A DNA stretch of 64,000 bases from Bacillus sp. A301a_S52 (GTDB lineage Bacteria; Bacillota; Bacilli; Bacillales; Salisediminibacteriaceae): assembly GCA_024701455.1 (NCBI GenBank), contig JABXYP010000001.1, positions 2,360,001 through 2,424,000 on the forward strand, written 5' to 3'. Both the position numbers and the translations under genes were made by a program. Shown here piece after piece: positions 17,188 to 26,517 of this stretch. The notes under the pieces are model-generated. The model was not told the DNA's origin and did not search any database. It saw nothing but the letters and a program-made list of their open reading frames with translations. Positions within the stretch are counted from its first letter, which is position 1. Each line of letters begins with the position of its first letter.

Positions 17188-18174
17188 CTATTTTTTAGAA
17201 AGCGTTAATAAATTAATTTCGGGAGGATTTAAAAACCGAAAGCCCAAAAATTTAATCGGATCACTAGCCCCTAAACCCGTGCTTACATATTGCTGGACCC
17301 CACCATACTCCCACAATCCCATGACTCTATCTTGTGGTGGAAATAATCCGTAGTTATCATAATAAGCTTCTGGTACGAGAAGTGCTCCTACGAACGGTAA
17401 CCTAATTTGCCCACCATGGTAATGGCCAGCAATATGAAGGTCATATTCCCTCCAGTTCACTGAAGGGTTTTGTTGATAATCGTCTATCCGTTGATCAACA
17501 AGTGGATAATGATAGAGCGAAATCAGAATATCATGACGATTCATATTTTCTAACGCTGTCATATCATGAAATAACTCAGTTAAATAGTCTGTATCAATCA
17601 TATCATCTTGATGATAAGTCCCTGTCCGATCATTTAATTGTGTTAATTCTTCTTGAGGATCGAGCAAAGATATTTCAAACTCTGTAAAATATAGTGTAGA
17701 ATCTCCACGTGATATCGCGTAAATTGAATCCAGTGGCTTGACGCCTCTTTCAACCAATCCTTTAATGAAATCATCCTTTTGCGCTGTTCGTTTAGAAACA
17801 GGTTTAAAGTGATTCGGATCGGTATTTCCCGTCACGAATAAAGCATTATCAAGGTTAGAGATCCCATCTAGTAACTGGTAAGTTGGTGCGTAGTCAGTGC
17901 TCGTGTCGTCTTTCAACATATCCCCCGTAAACACGATAGCATCATACGACAATTCATTAATGGTGTCCACAAGTCTACGCTGCTCAGAACCGAACGTTTT
18001 CCCATGTAAATCGGTGATTTGCAATATTTTAAATCCTTCAAACTCTTCCGGAAGCTCTTCAATAAAGATTGTTTCTTCAGTTACAACAACACGTGAATTT
18101 TCCCAGTATATATATCCAACCGTCACACCCATGGCGACAATGAGAATAAGAATCCATTTTTTAAAGAGTGTCAT
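17188..18174 (-). CDS. Membrane-anchored metallophosphoesterase (YkuE/LpxG-like)
   Basis: An N-terminal membrane segment ([17 protein letters not shown]) anchors a calcineurin-like phosphoesterase domain with all metal motifs: ITDLHG, FTGDML, TGNTDP, SLYHYP and AGHYHGGQ. It would hydrolyse a phosphate ester outside or at the membrane; related proteins act on lipid-linked or diphosphate substrates. The ATG at 18174 has GGAG at good spacing, whereas the frame continues to 18198. It overlaps the epsL 3' end by 14 nt, so it belongs to the eps transcript. A role in undecaprenyl diphosphate or product trimming is inference. Confidence 0.85.
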   Translation of the reverse strand: MTLFKKWILILIVAMGVTVGYIYWENSRVVVTEETIFIEELPEEFEGFKILQITDLHGKTFGSEQRRLVDTINELSYDAIVFTGDMLKDDTSTDYAPTYQLLDGISNLDNALFVTGNTDPNHFKPVSKRTAQKDDFIKGLVERGVKPLDSIYAISRGDSTLYFTEFEISLLDPQEELTQLNDRTGTYHQDDMIDTDYLTELFHDMTALENMNRHDILISLYHYPLVDQRIDDYQQNPSVNWREYDLHIAGHYHGGQIRLPFVGALLVPEAYYDNYGLFPPQDRVMGLWEYGGVQQYVSTGLGASDPIKFLGFRFLNPPEINLLTLSKK

Positions 18175-18793
18175 TTTCAACACTCCGAGATTTGGCACTT
18201 TGACGATTACCGGTAAAAGCCGATTTTGTCACATGCCCCTTTTCTGACACCCCTTCTCGTTTGAACACTTTCACAACAGTTAACCATAATATTTTTATGT
18301 CAAGTTTAAAGCTGTAATTATCCACATAATAAAGGTCATATTGAAAAGTTTCTTCCCAACTGATGGCATTCCTACCATTCACTTGTGCCCATCCAGTTAT
18401 CCCAGGTTTAACATGATGTCTTCGCTTTTGTTCATCATTGTAGAGCGATAAATAGTCCATAAGAAGTGGCCTTGGACCAACTAGACTTAATTCTCCTTTC
18501 AGCACGTTAAAAAGCTGAGGAAGTTCATCAAGACTAACTGACCTGACAAATTTCCCAAATCCGGTCAATCGTTCATGATCCTCCAAAAGCTTGCCATTTT
18601 TATCAGTTGCATTCGACATCGTTCTAAATTTTATAAGCGTGAATGGCTTTTCATGGAGCCCTGGCCTTACTTGATGAAAAAGTACAGGTGAACCAATTGT
18701 TATTTTAATTAGAATCGCTGTCATAATCATAATAGGAAGAAAGAGTATGATGAGCACAAGAGATGTGGTCAAATCAAAAAATCGTTTCAGCAT
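18161..18793 (-). CDS. epsL: Initiating phosphoglycosyl transferase, EpsL/PglC-type
   Basis: It transfers a sugar 1-phosphate, predicted di-N-acetyl-bacillosamine phosphate, to undecaprenyl phosphate on the inner membrane face, starting each repeat unit. One N-terminal hydrophobic re-entrant helix ([18 protein letters not shown]) is followed by the PF02397 core: [39 protein letters not shown] and [14 protein letters not shown]. The length of 210 residues matches monotopic EpsL/PglC rather than the larger WbaP type. It lies near the end of the eps locus, far from its likely substrate genes epsC, epsN and epsM, unlike the compact B. subtilis order. Confidence 0.9.
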   Translation of the reverse strand: MLKRFFDLTTSLVLIILFLPIMIMTAILIKITIGSPVLFHQVRPGLHEKPFTLIKFRTMSNATDKNGKLLEDHERLTGFGKFVRSVSLDELPQLFNVLKGELSLVGPRPLLMDYLSLYNDEQKRRHHVKPGITGWAQVNGRNAISWEETFQYDLYYVDNYSFKLDIKILWLTVVKVFKREGVSEKGHVTKSAFTGNRQSAKSRSVENDTL

Positions 18794-18810
18794 CGGCTAC
18801 TTCCCTTCCT

Positions 18811-19365
18811 TTAATCGAACAATTTGGCATTTGCTAATGTAGGTAATTGCTCATCTTTTTCAGATAAAATAGGGGTGTTAACAGGCCAGTCAATCGCTAG
18901 CTCTTTATCATTCCAAATGATACCACCTTCAAGCTCAGGAGCATAGGGGGCATCCACTTTGTAAATGACCTCTGTGTTCTCCTCTAGCGTACAAAATCCA
19001 TGGGCAAAACCAGCTGGAACGAACAATTGTTTTTTATTTTGTGCGGATAATTCGACACCAACCCATTTTCCAAATGTAGGAGATGACTGTCGAATGTCCA
19101 CCGCTACATCATAAATACTACCTCTTACAACACGAACTAACTTACCTTGCGCTTTAGGATGTAACTGATAGTGTAAACCGCGTAAAGTCCCTTTTTGTCT
19201 GGATAATGACTGATTATCTTGGATGACATTTAAAACAATACCGGCTTCTTTAAATGTTTGTTCATTGTATACTTCTGAAAAGAATCCACGTCCATCTTCA
19301 AATATAGTTGGAATAATAACTTTCACGTCACTTAATAACGTATCAATAGCTTTCAATTTATTCAT
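18811..19365 (-). CDS. rmlC: dTDP-4-dehydrorhamnose 3,5-epimerase
   Basis: RmlC epimerises dTDP-4-keto-6-deoxyglucose at C3 and C5 toward dTDP-L-rhamnose. The 184-residue cupin shows GTLRGLHYQ with the catalytic histidine, GSIYDVAVDIR, and VPAGFAHGFCTLEE, all family hallmarks. It follows rmlB by 25 nt with a good AGGAGATG RBS. The reductase rmlD that should complete dTDP-rhamnose is not found in the window, so the final product could be L-rhamnose (rmlD elsewhere) or another 6-deoxyhexose. Confidence 0.95.
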   Translation of the reverse strand: MNKLKAIDTLLSDVKVIIPTIFEDGRGFFSEVYNEQTFKEAGIVLNVIQDNQSLSRQKGTLRGLHYQLHPKAQGKLVRVVRGSIYDVAVDIRQSSPTFGKWVGVELSAQNKKQLFVPAGFAHGFCTLEENTEVIYKVDAPYAPELEGGIIWNDKELAIDWPVNTPILSEKDEQLPTLANAKLFD

Positions 19366-19390
19366 CTCCTCATGTCTATCTGCTGATGAT

Positions 19391-20353
19391 TTACTTTGCT
19401 TGCTCTAAGACAAGGCGGGATTTATACCAATTGATCGTGTCAGTTAAACCTTCAGAAAACTCATATTGAGGTGTCCAACCTAATTCAGCAGTGATTTTCG
19501 CTGGGTCAATAGCGTACCGATGGTCATGCCCTTTTCTGTCAGTTACAAACGTAATTAATTCCTCTGATGCCTTTAGTTCGTTTAATATTTTTTTAACTAT
19601 ATCAATATTCGTCCACTCATTATCGCCACCAATATTATAGACTTCCCCTGGCTTCCCTTTATGAAGAACGTCATCTATAGCCTGGCAATGATCTTTTACG
19701 TGCAGCCAATCACGCACGTTAAGACCAGATCCATAAACAGGTAGTTTTTCCCCTGCTAGCGCTTTTGAAATCATAAGGGGGATTAACTTTTCTGAGTTTT
19801 GATTTGGCCCGTAATTATTTGAGCAACGCGTAATATTAACGTTCATGTTAAATGTTTCAAAATAAGAACGTACAATTAAGTCAGCAGATGCTTTACTTGC
19901 TGAGTAAGGACTATTTGGTGCAAGAGGTGTTTTTTCAGTAAAATAACCTTCAGCACCTAAGCTCCCATAAACTTCATCTGTTGATATTTGGACGAATCTT
20001 TTTATATTATTTTCAAGCGCAGCATGAAGGAGCGTTTGTGTCCCAAGCACATTTGTTTTAACAAATACGTCCGGTCCTTCGATACTTTTATCAACATGAC
20101 TCTCTGCAGCAAAATTAATGACCGCATCAATATCATATTCATTCATCACAGCCAATACTGCTCCACGATCTGCAATATCCCCTTTTACGAAATGGTAACG
20201 AGATAAATGACTTACTTCTACTACGTTATCTAGATTTCCAGCGTATGTTAAAGCATCAAAATTAATCACTTGATAGGTTGGGTGAGTGTTAATGATATGT
20301 TTAATAAAGTGACTGCCAATAAAACCTGCACCACCAGTTACTAATAGATTCAT
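19391..20353 (-). CDS. rmlB: dTDP-glucose 4,6-dehydratase
   Basis: RmlB converts dTDP-glucose to dTDP-4-keto-6-deoxyglucose with bound NAD+. The 320-residue extended SDR starts with LVTGGAGFIGSHFI, has FAAESHVDKSI, QISTDEVYGSLG and the catalytic YSASKASADL (YxxxK), all typical. The DEVYG motif identifies RmlB among SDR epimerases. A copy of the dispersed intergenic repeat separates it from rmlA, which is unusual in an otherwise tight operon. Confidence 0.96.
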   Translation of the reverse strand: MNLLVTGGAGFIGSHFIKHIINTHPTYQVINFDALTYAGNLDNVVEVSHLSRYHFVKGDIADRGAVLAVMNEYDIDAVINFAAESHVDKSIEGPDVFVKTNVLGTQTLLHAALENNIKRFVQISTDEVYGSLGAEGYFTEKTPLAPNSPYSASKASADLIVRSYFETFNMNVNITRCSNNYGPNQNSEKLIPLMISKALAGEKLPVYGSGLNVRDWLHVKDHCQAIDDVLHKGKPGEVYNIGGDNEWTNIDIVKKILNELKASEELITFVTDRKGHDHRYAIDPAKITAELGWTPQYEFSEGLTDTINWYKSRLVLEQAK

Positions 20354-20375
20354 GTATCTTCCTCCTAATAATCAT

Positions 20376-20488
20376 ATAAAACGAACCTTCAATCAGGACA
20401 TTAGCGGCCATTAGCTCCCACCACAATAGCGTTATTTCTCCTCGCTATTTTGAGCCGAGAGTTTTACGGACGCTTATCTCGTGATAAA
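20376..20488 (+). repeat. Copy (E) of the dispersed repeat inside the eps operon
   Basis: Read on the plus strand it opens ATAAAACGAACCTTCAATCA, goes directly to GGACATTAGCGGCC, contains the AATAGCG/CGCTATT hairpin and ends TTTTACGGACGCTTATCTCG. The first two hairpin modules of copy C are missing. It fills the 135-bp rmlA-rmlB gap and begins at the rmlA stop, so it is transcribed with the operon in antisense orientation. Confidence 0.8.
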
Positions 20489-21391
20489 TTAAAGTGCGGT
20501 TAAACGTTGTGTTTCCCACTGCATGTCTAAATCTGCAATTTTGCATAGATAGGTGCCATATTCCGTTTTCATTAACGGTTTGGCAAGCTCTAGTAGATCT
20601 TCTCGGGAAATATACCCTTTTATATAGGCGATTTCTTCTAAACACGCCACTTTCAAACTTTGACGCTTTTCAATAATTTCGATAAATTGAGAGGCTTCTA
20701 ATAATGATTCATGTGTCCCAGTATCGAGCCACGCAAACCCTCGTCCCATTAGCTCTACGTTCAGTTTATTTCTCACAAGGTATTGCGCTAGGACATCTGT
20801 TATTTCAATTTCTCCTCGGTCAGAAGGCATGACATTCTTAGCAAACTTGACGACGTTATTATCAAAAAAGTATAGTCCAGTAATGGCATAGTTTGATTTA
20901 GGATTCTCAGGTTTTTCTTCGACTGACAACACACGACCATGTTCGTCAAATTCAACTACACCAAAGCGTGACGGGTCATTGACATTATAACCAAACACGG
21001 TGGCGCCATCTAAGTTTTGCCGGACGCGCTCTAGTTGACTTGTGAATTCGTGACCATAAAAAATATTATCACCAAGAATAAGAGCCACATCATCGTTTCC
21101 TATAAAAGATTCGCCAATTAAAAAAGCATCCGCTAACCCTCTTGGCTCTGATTGAATTTCATAAGACAATGAAATACCTAGGTCATGCCCATCGCCTAAT
21201 AATTGCTGAAATCTCGGCGTATCTTCAGCAGTCGAGATGATTAAAATATCCTTTATACCTGCAAGCATTAAAACTGAAAGAGGGTAATAAATCATTGGCT
21301 TATCATAGATCGGTAATAATTGTTTAGAAATGGATTTTGTTAAAGGATATAAGCGTGTGCCTTTACCGCCAGCTAAAATAATACCTTTCAT
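20489..21391 (-). CDS. rmlA: Glucose-1-phosphate thymidylyltransferase
   Basis: RmlA makes dTDP-glucose from glucose 1-phosphate and dTTP. The N-terminus [20 protein letters not shown] is the nucleotidyltransferase signature; [30 protein letters not shown] residues and [16 protein letters not shown] are RmlA-specific. At 300 residues it has the usual length. Its start overlaps the galE stop by one base (TAATG), indicating coupling. The C-terminal tail differs slightly from typical members, and its stop codon touches the repeat element at 20488. Confidence 0.95.
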   Translation of the reverse strand: MKGIILAGGKGTRLYPLTKSISKQLLPIYDKPMIYYPLSVLMLAGIKDILIISTAEDTPRFQQLLGDGHDLGISLSYEIQSEPRGLADAFLIGESFIGNDDVALILGDNIFYGHEFTSQLERVRQNLDGATVFGYNVNDPSRFGVVEFDEHGRVLSVEEKPENPKSNYAITGLYFFDNNVVKFAKNVMPSDRGEIEITDVLAQYLVRNKLNVELMGRGFAWLDTGTHESLLEASQFIEIIEKRQSLKVACLEEIAYIKGYISREDLLELAKPLMKTEYGTYLCKIADLDMQWETQRLTAL

Positions 21392-22428
21392 TAGTAGGCC
21401 CCCTCCGTTATTTTACCAGTTTTATACCCTTGAGGATTGTTCTTTTGCCAGCGCCAGCTGTCTTGGCACATTGTCATTACATCTCGTTTAGCAGTCCAGT
21501 TTAGGAGGCGATTTGCCTTAGACGGATCTGCATAACTTACAGCTACATCGCCTGCACGGCGCTCTTGAATATGACACGGGATATCCAGCATAGTCACCTC
21601 TTTAAACGCCTCAACCATTTCTAATACACTCGTCCCTCTTCCGGTTCCTAAATTAAATGCTTCAATGCCTGTATTTAACGCATTCCATTCTAACGCTTTT
21701 ACATGACCGTCAGCTAAGTCGCATACGTGAATGTAATCGCGTACTCCGGTTCCATCATCGGTTGGATAATCTGTCCCAAATACATGTAATTGCTTAAGTC
21801 TTCCACTGGCGACTTGTGTAATGTATGGCACTAGATTATTTGGAATACCGTTTGGATCTTCACCAATCATTCCCGATTCATGCGCACCGATTGGATTAAA
21901 GTATCTTAATAACGAAATACTTAATGATGCATCAGCAGCAGCTATATCCTCAAGCATTTCTTCTATCATGAGCTTCGTTCTTCCATAAGGATTTGTAGCA
22001 CTTAATGGAAAATTTTCTGAAAGTGGCATCGTTTCTTGAAAACCATATACTGTAGCAGAAGAACTGAAAACGAGATTTGTCACGTTAAAGCGTTTCATGC
22101 AATCTACTAAATTAAGTGTACTAATTAAATTAGTGTTGTAATACATAAATGGCTTTTCAACAGACTCGCCAACCGCCTTTAATCCCGCAAAGTGAATGAC
22201 CGCATCAACTGACTCGTTTTCAAAGACGTTAGTCAAAGCATCTTTATCGAGCAAATCTGCCTCATAAAATGGTATATCATGCCCTGTAATGTTTTTCATT
22301 CGATTGAATACCTCTATATGACTGTTTGACAAGTTGTCCATTACGACAACGTCATGCCCCGCAGAAATAAGCTCGACACACGTATGACTACCAATATATC
22401 CAGCTCCACCTGTGACTAGAATTTTCAT
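21391..22428 (-). CDS. galE: UDP-glucose 4-epimerase
   Basis: GalE interconverts UDP-glucose and UDP-galactose, or the N-acetyl forms. The 345-residue extended SDR shows [41 protein letters not shown] and the catalytic [10 protein letters not shown], and later [13 protein letters not shown] and RAGDVA. It is embedded in the eps operon and so most likely supplies UDP-Gal or UDP-GalNAc for the polymer rather than serving galactose use. Confidence 0.95.
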   Translation of the reverse strand: MKILVTGGAGYIGSHTCVELISAGHDVVVMDNLSNSHIEVFNRMKNITGHDIPFYEADLLDKDALTNVFENESVDAVIHFAGLKAVGESVEKPFMYYNTNLISTLNLVDCMKRFNVTNLVFSSSATVYGFQETMPLSENFPLSATNPYGRTKLMIEEMLEDIAAADASLSISLLRYFNPIGAHESGMIGEDPNGIPNNLVPYITQVASGRLKQLHVFGTDYPTDDGTGVRDYIHVCDLADGHVKALEWNALNTGIEAFNLGTGRGTSVLEMVEAFKEVTMLDIPCHIQERRAGDVAVSYADPSKANRLLNWTAKRDVMTMCQDSWRWQKNNPQGYKTGKITEGAY

Positions 22429-22458
22429 AATATCCTCCTCAGAAAGCTCTTTTAGTTA

Positions 22459-23445
22459 TTAGGAACGAAGTTTTAATTTAAAAGAATATAAAAAGATTCC
22501 CAAATGTGGGAATCTTGATAATAGTTTCGCAATGCGAATATGCTTTTTATCAACATACGTATTACGAGATAATCGCTTTTTAATAGCTGATATGTTTTGA
22601 CATATATGCGAAATGGCCTCTCGATGCTCTTTTACTTTATTTTCTTTCATAATATCAACAAGCATCGTTCTCAATGATGTGAAAAAATTTGCGGTGATCA
22701 TATCGCATAGTTCTGGATGGTGAACCTTCATAAAAGCATACGTCTCATTGTAGTTAGGTACCACATCTAGTCGTTTCATCGAAAACGAAGCGAGCTGACT
22801 TTTCGTGATCCCAGACGCTCTAATTAAATAAAAATAGAGCGGGTTCTCAATGTAGATTACTTTCTTTGCTTTATGGAGTAATTGATAAAGAACCGAAGCA
22901 TCTTGGAAATCCCGTTTAGCTGGGAAATTCACACCCTCAAATAATGATCGTTTAAATAATTTGTTCCATAGAACGTACCCCGTCAACTTGTTTTCATACG
23001 TTCGCTTTAACGCGTCTTTATTGGACATCATTTCTATTCGCTTACTATCAGGCGGTTGATTTAACGGTTGACCTTGTTCATCCACTGATAAATAAGGACA
23101 CATGCTTATAGGCGCGTCATGTTCATGACAAAGCATATACAATGTTTCAAGCATCGTTGGGGCTATCCAATCATCCCCATCAACAAAACCAATGTAATCA
23201 CCGGTTGAATGTTCAAGTGCTACGTTGCGAACTTGAGATAGACCGACATTTTGCTGATGAATCACTTTCACGCGCTTATCTTTTGCAGCATATTTGTCAC
23301 AAATTTTTCCAGATCTATCTGTTGAACCATCATTAATTAATAATAATTCAAAATCTCCAAACGTCTGGTTTAAAATAGACTCTATACATTTCGGTAAATA
23401 ATCTTCTAAGTTGTAAACGGCAACTGATAGACTAATTTTTGGCAT
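22459..23445 (-). CDS. GT2 family glycosyltransferase
   Basis: A GT-A fold enzyme beginning MPKISLSVAVYNLEDYLPKC, with LLINDGSTDRSG for nucleotide binding and GFVDGDDW as the DxD metal site. The C-terminal part contains RDFQDASVLYQLLHKAK, the usual place of the catalytic base (D in the xED-like motif). It adds one sugar of the repeat unit on the cytoplasmic side. It is similar in length and layout to the GT2 genes at 27730, 28755 and 31337. The donor and acceptor cannot be assigned. Confidence 0.9.
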   Translation of the reverse strand: MPKISLSVAVYNLEDYLPKCIESILNQTFGDFELLLINDGSTDRSGKICDKYAAKDKRVKVIHQQNVGLSQVRNVALEHSTGDYIGFVDGDDWIAPTMLETLYMLCHEHDAPISMCPYLSVDEQGQPLNQPPDSKRIEMMSNKDALKRTYENKLTGYVLWNKLFKRSLFEGVNFPAKRDFQDASVLYQLLHKAKKVIYIENPLYFYLIRASGITKSQLASFSMKRLDVVPNYNETYAFMKVHHPELCDMITANFFTSLRTMLVDIMKENKVKEHREAISHICQNISAIKKRLSRNTYVDKKHIRIAKLLSRFPHLGIFLYSFKLKLRS

Positions 23446-23461
23446 AATGGACCTCCGTAGC

Positions 23462-25240
23462 TTACATGATGGATTTAGAGGTCTTATTATCTATAGAGAT
23501 TAATCGCCCGTGATTCATTTTAAATACAGTATCACAATTTTCAATCGTTGTAAGACGATGAGCAATAATAATCAAGGTTTTTTCCCCTTTTAATCCATCA
23601 ATTGCTTTCATAATTTCTTTTTCTGTTTCATTATCAAGTGCAGAAGTGGCTTCATCCATAAATAATATTTCAGGGTTATGATAAAGAGCTCTCGCAATCC
23701 CGATTCTTTGACGCTGGCCGCCAGAAAGTCTGACACCTTGCTCACCAATTTGCGTGTGAATCGAATCTGGTAATGTTTGAATAAACTCTTTAAGTTGTGC
23801 TTGTTCAAGTGCACGCCATGCGGCTTCTTCATCCACTTCTTCGGGATCAATTCCGAAAGCCACATTTCCTAATATGGAGTCATCTGACAAAAAGATAAAT
23901 TGAGGGATATACCCAATTTTTTGTTGCCAAATACGCCGTTGGTCGATAATACTTTTCCCGTCAACAAGAATTTCACCTTTAGTTGGTGGTAGTAATCCTA
24001 AAATAACATCTACAATTGATGTTTTGCCAGCTCCGGATTCACCTATAAAGGCTACGGATGATCCGATCGGGATTTGCAGTGACACATCTTTAACAGCATC
24101 TTTCTCTTGATCAGGATAACGATAAGAGACTTTATTTAACACAATTTCATCCTTAAAGTGTCGTCCGTTATTAATCCGATTGTCTCTCTTCATTTCAGCT
24201 TCTGTATCGTCAAGTGTGGCGTCACGATTTTCAAAAATGTCTTCATACACCACATTGAGTGCCGGCTGACTATATTTTATTTGTGTAACCATAGCAATCA
24301 CCCGGCTAATAGATGGCATTAATCGAAAGGCTGCCATAGCGAATAATGCCATCGTCGTAATGAGCTCTCCTGTATCTGCTCCTTGATAAATGATGATAAG
24401 CATCGTCACCAGTACTGTAGAGACGAGGATCGTTTCAATGAAAAGCCTTGGTGCTTGGTCAAGCATTTTCATAAACCGTCCATTATTCGCTCTAATTTGA
24501 CTTTGGGTGCGATAAGCATTTATAAAAAAGGACTCTTTCCCTGACACTTTCACATCTTTACTTGCACCTAAGCTTTGATTCACCCATTTAATCATCTTTC
24601 CACCAACTACTTGCTGTTCTTTTCCGAGATGATTAATTTTCTTCCGGAAAAGTCTAAAGAAAATGACGATACTCGTTCCGAGCAATGCAGCCGCAGTAAG
24701 GGTTGCCAGTGGTGCTGTAATGAGTAATAAAGCTAGAATACATAGGATGACTAATACTTCGGTTAGCAGTTGAAAACCTGACAATATCATCCCTTGAAAA
24801 AGTTTCGGCACTTCATCATTAACGTTTCTTAACAAATCAGCTGAATTTCTCTGAAGATGAAACGTATACGGTTTCGTTAAGTATTCCTTTAATAACCGTG
24901 TAGACAGCTTGACTTGCTGGTTTAATATAATGCGATATTGCACATAAAAAAATGCGAGCAAATAAATATTTTTTAATACAAAAACGACTAATAAAAAACC
25001 GACTGAAAAAACAATAAATGTCGATGTAGATTGGAAGCCAAGAAAATCATAGATGCCTTTTAATATCGGCTGCTCGTGAATGATAGACGGATCTGTTACC
25101 ATCGTGACAAAGGGCAGTATTAATCCGACACCAAGCGTTTCAAAAATAGCTGCTACAATCATCATAACTAATAGAATGACTAATTTCTTTTTTTCTCGCT
25201 GATTAAATAATTCAAGCATTTTAGAGAGCGTCTGCTTCAA
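23462..25240 (-). CDS. ABC transporter, PglK-type lipid-linked oligosaccharide flippase candidate
   Basis: A half-transporter of 592 residues: six membrane segments in residues 20-320 and an ATPase domain with Walker A GESGAGKTS (400-408), signature LSGGQRQR (505-512) and Walker B ILFMDEATS. The membrane part shows FETLGVGLILPFVTMV, the amphipathic QRNSADLLRNVNDEV and AFRLMPSISRV, which closely resemble Campylobacter PglK, the ATP-driven flippase for undecaprenyl-diphosphate heptasaccharide. No Wzx (EpsK-like) flippase was seen in the eps locus, so this protein is the best candidate for moving the repeat unit outward. Its 3' partner overlaps it by 20 nt. Confidence 0.85.
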   Translation of the reverse strand: MKQTLSKMLELFNQREKKKLVILLVMMIVAAIFETLGVGLILPFVTMVTDPSIIHEQPILKGIYDFLGFQSTSTFIVFSVGFLLVVFVLKNIYLLAFFYVQYRIILNQQVKLSTRLLKEYLTKPYTFHLQRNSADLLRNVNDEVPKLFQGMILSGFQLLTEVLVILCILALLLITAPLATLTAAALLGTSIVIFFRLFRKKINHLGKEQQVVGGKMIKWVNQSLGASKDVKVSGKESFFINAYRTQSQIRANNGRFMKMLDQAPRLFIETILVSTVLVTMLIIIYQGADTGELITTMALFAMAAFRLMPSISRVIAMVTQIKYSQPALNVVYEDIFENRDATLDDTEAEMKRDNRINNGRHFKDEIVLNKVSYRYPDQEKDAVKDVSLQIPIGSSVAFIGESGAGKTSIVDVILGLLPPTKGEILVDGKSIIDQRRIWQQKIGYIPQFIFLSDDSILGNVAFGIDPEEVDEEAAWRALEQAQLKEFIQTLPDSIHTQIGEQGVRLSGGQRQRIGIARALYHNPEILFMDEATSALDNETEKEIMKAIDGLKGEKTLIIIAHRLTTIENCDTVFKMNHGRLISIDNKTSKSIM

Positions 25241-26459
25241 CTAAATCCTCTCCTTCGGGGCCAATGCCGCTTTTCTTAGAATAAAATAAACCATCCACTT
25301 GTGAATGGTCAGGTTGTTCCTTTTTTAGATTTAGAGCGAAAGTATCTCGTAATTGAGGATCTACGATCAATCGCTTAATTCCTTTATAAAGTGCTCTATG
25401 ATCTACAGGAACAATAAGGCCTGTTCTTCCGTCTATGATTTGTTCTCTGGCTCCGGTAAAATCTGTCGTAACAATGGGGCGTTCTAAATATCTCGCTTCA
25501 GCAAGCGTCATACAATATCCTTCATGTCTGGAAGGCTGAACATAAATATCTGCTCGTTTAACAAACGGGAAAGGGTTTTTAATATTCCCAAGTAACATAA
25601 ACTCTTTTTCTAATCCATAGTCAGCTATTAATTTTTCCAGATGAGGGCGCCAATTACCGTCCCCTAAGCAATACCATTTAATTTCAAACCCATCTTCCTT
25701 TAATCTCTTCATCGCTTTTACTGCTAAGTCTTGCCCTTTTTCATTCATGAGTCTGCCGACAGTCACGATCGTCGTCACATCGCTTTTACTCTCTAGCATT
25801 TCCTCATCAGTCGCAGCTAATTGATGCAGTGTTTTTTTGGAAATAATATTTCGTTGGACAACCATTCGTTCTCGTAAATGAGGCAATTTGTCACTCAATT
25901 TTGCTTTTGCTTCCTCTGATACAACACAAAGCTTCGAATAATGCCGAAAGAGCTCTCCTGCAAATCGTGTGTCAAACCCTATTTTATCAACATCAAAATG
26001 AATCCATTGTAGTTTATGAGCTGCCTTAACTTTATGAGCAATATAATAAGAAATGAGTTCCATTGGACCAGCATATGCGACCGCATAGTCATAGTAAGTT
26101 GGGTCTTCTCGTTGATCTTTCAACAAGGCATTAAAAAATACGTTTTTATTGCCTGACAATTTAACATATAAGTGTCTGAAAATAAATGAAAATGCTTTGA
26201 AATACGCTTTTTCCTTTAAGAGAAAAAGAAGTCTTTCTTTAGGTGACTGATTTATAATTGGTTTTATATCTTCAAACCCTTCTAGTATAATTTTATTAAT
26301 ATCGTTCGGTAAATCATCAATGAAGCCTCCCTTTTCTTCTAAAAGAAGAACGGTTATCTCAAAGTCCTGGCGAGGAAGCACTTCTAACAGGTTTAGTAAT
26401 GACTTCTCTGTCCCTCCTATGTTCATATTAATGAGCATAAAAAGTATTTTCTTCTTCAT
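25221..26459 (-). CDS. GT4 family glycosyltransferase
   Basis: A GT-B retaining glycosyltransferase of 412 residues. The N-terminus KILFMLINMNIGGTEKSLLN is the acceptor-domain glycine loop. The C-terminal donor domain has TVGRLMNEKGQDLAVKAM and the EX7E motif in HEGYCMTLAEARYLERP. Together with the genes at 26518 and 32393 it forms a subgroup sharing a GG(T/V)E(K/R)SL start. It overlaps the ABC transporter start by 20 nt, so translation is coupled. The sugar is unknown. Confidence 0.9.
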   Translation of the reverse strand: MKKKILFMLINMNIGGTEKSLLNLLEVLPRQDFEITVLLLEEKGGFIDDLPNDINKIILEGFEDIKPIINQSPKERLLFLLKEKAYFKAFSFIFRHLYVKLSGNKNVFFNALLKDQREDPTYYDYAVAYAGPMELISYYIAHKVKAAHKLQWIHFDVDKIGFDTRFAGELFRHYSKLCVVSEEAKAKLSDKLPHLRERMVVQRNIISKKTLHQLAATDEEMLESKSDVTTIVTVGRLMNEKGQDLAVKAMKRLKEDGFEIKWYCLGDGNWRPHLEKLIADYGLEKEFMLLGNIKNPFPFVKRADIYVQPSRHEGYCMTLAEARYLERPIVTTDFTGAREQIIDGRTGLIVPVDHRALYKGIKRLIVDPQLRDTFALNLKKEQPDHSQVDGLFYSKKSGIGPEGEDLVEADAL

Positions 26460-26517
26460 GATCAGACGCTCACTTTCATTAAATACATAAATTTAGTTAC
26501 TAAGACGAACTCATACG

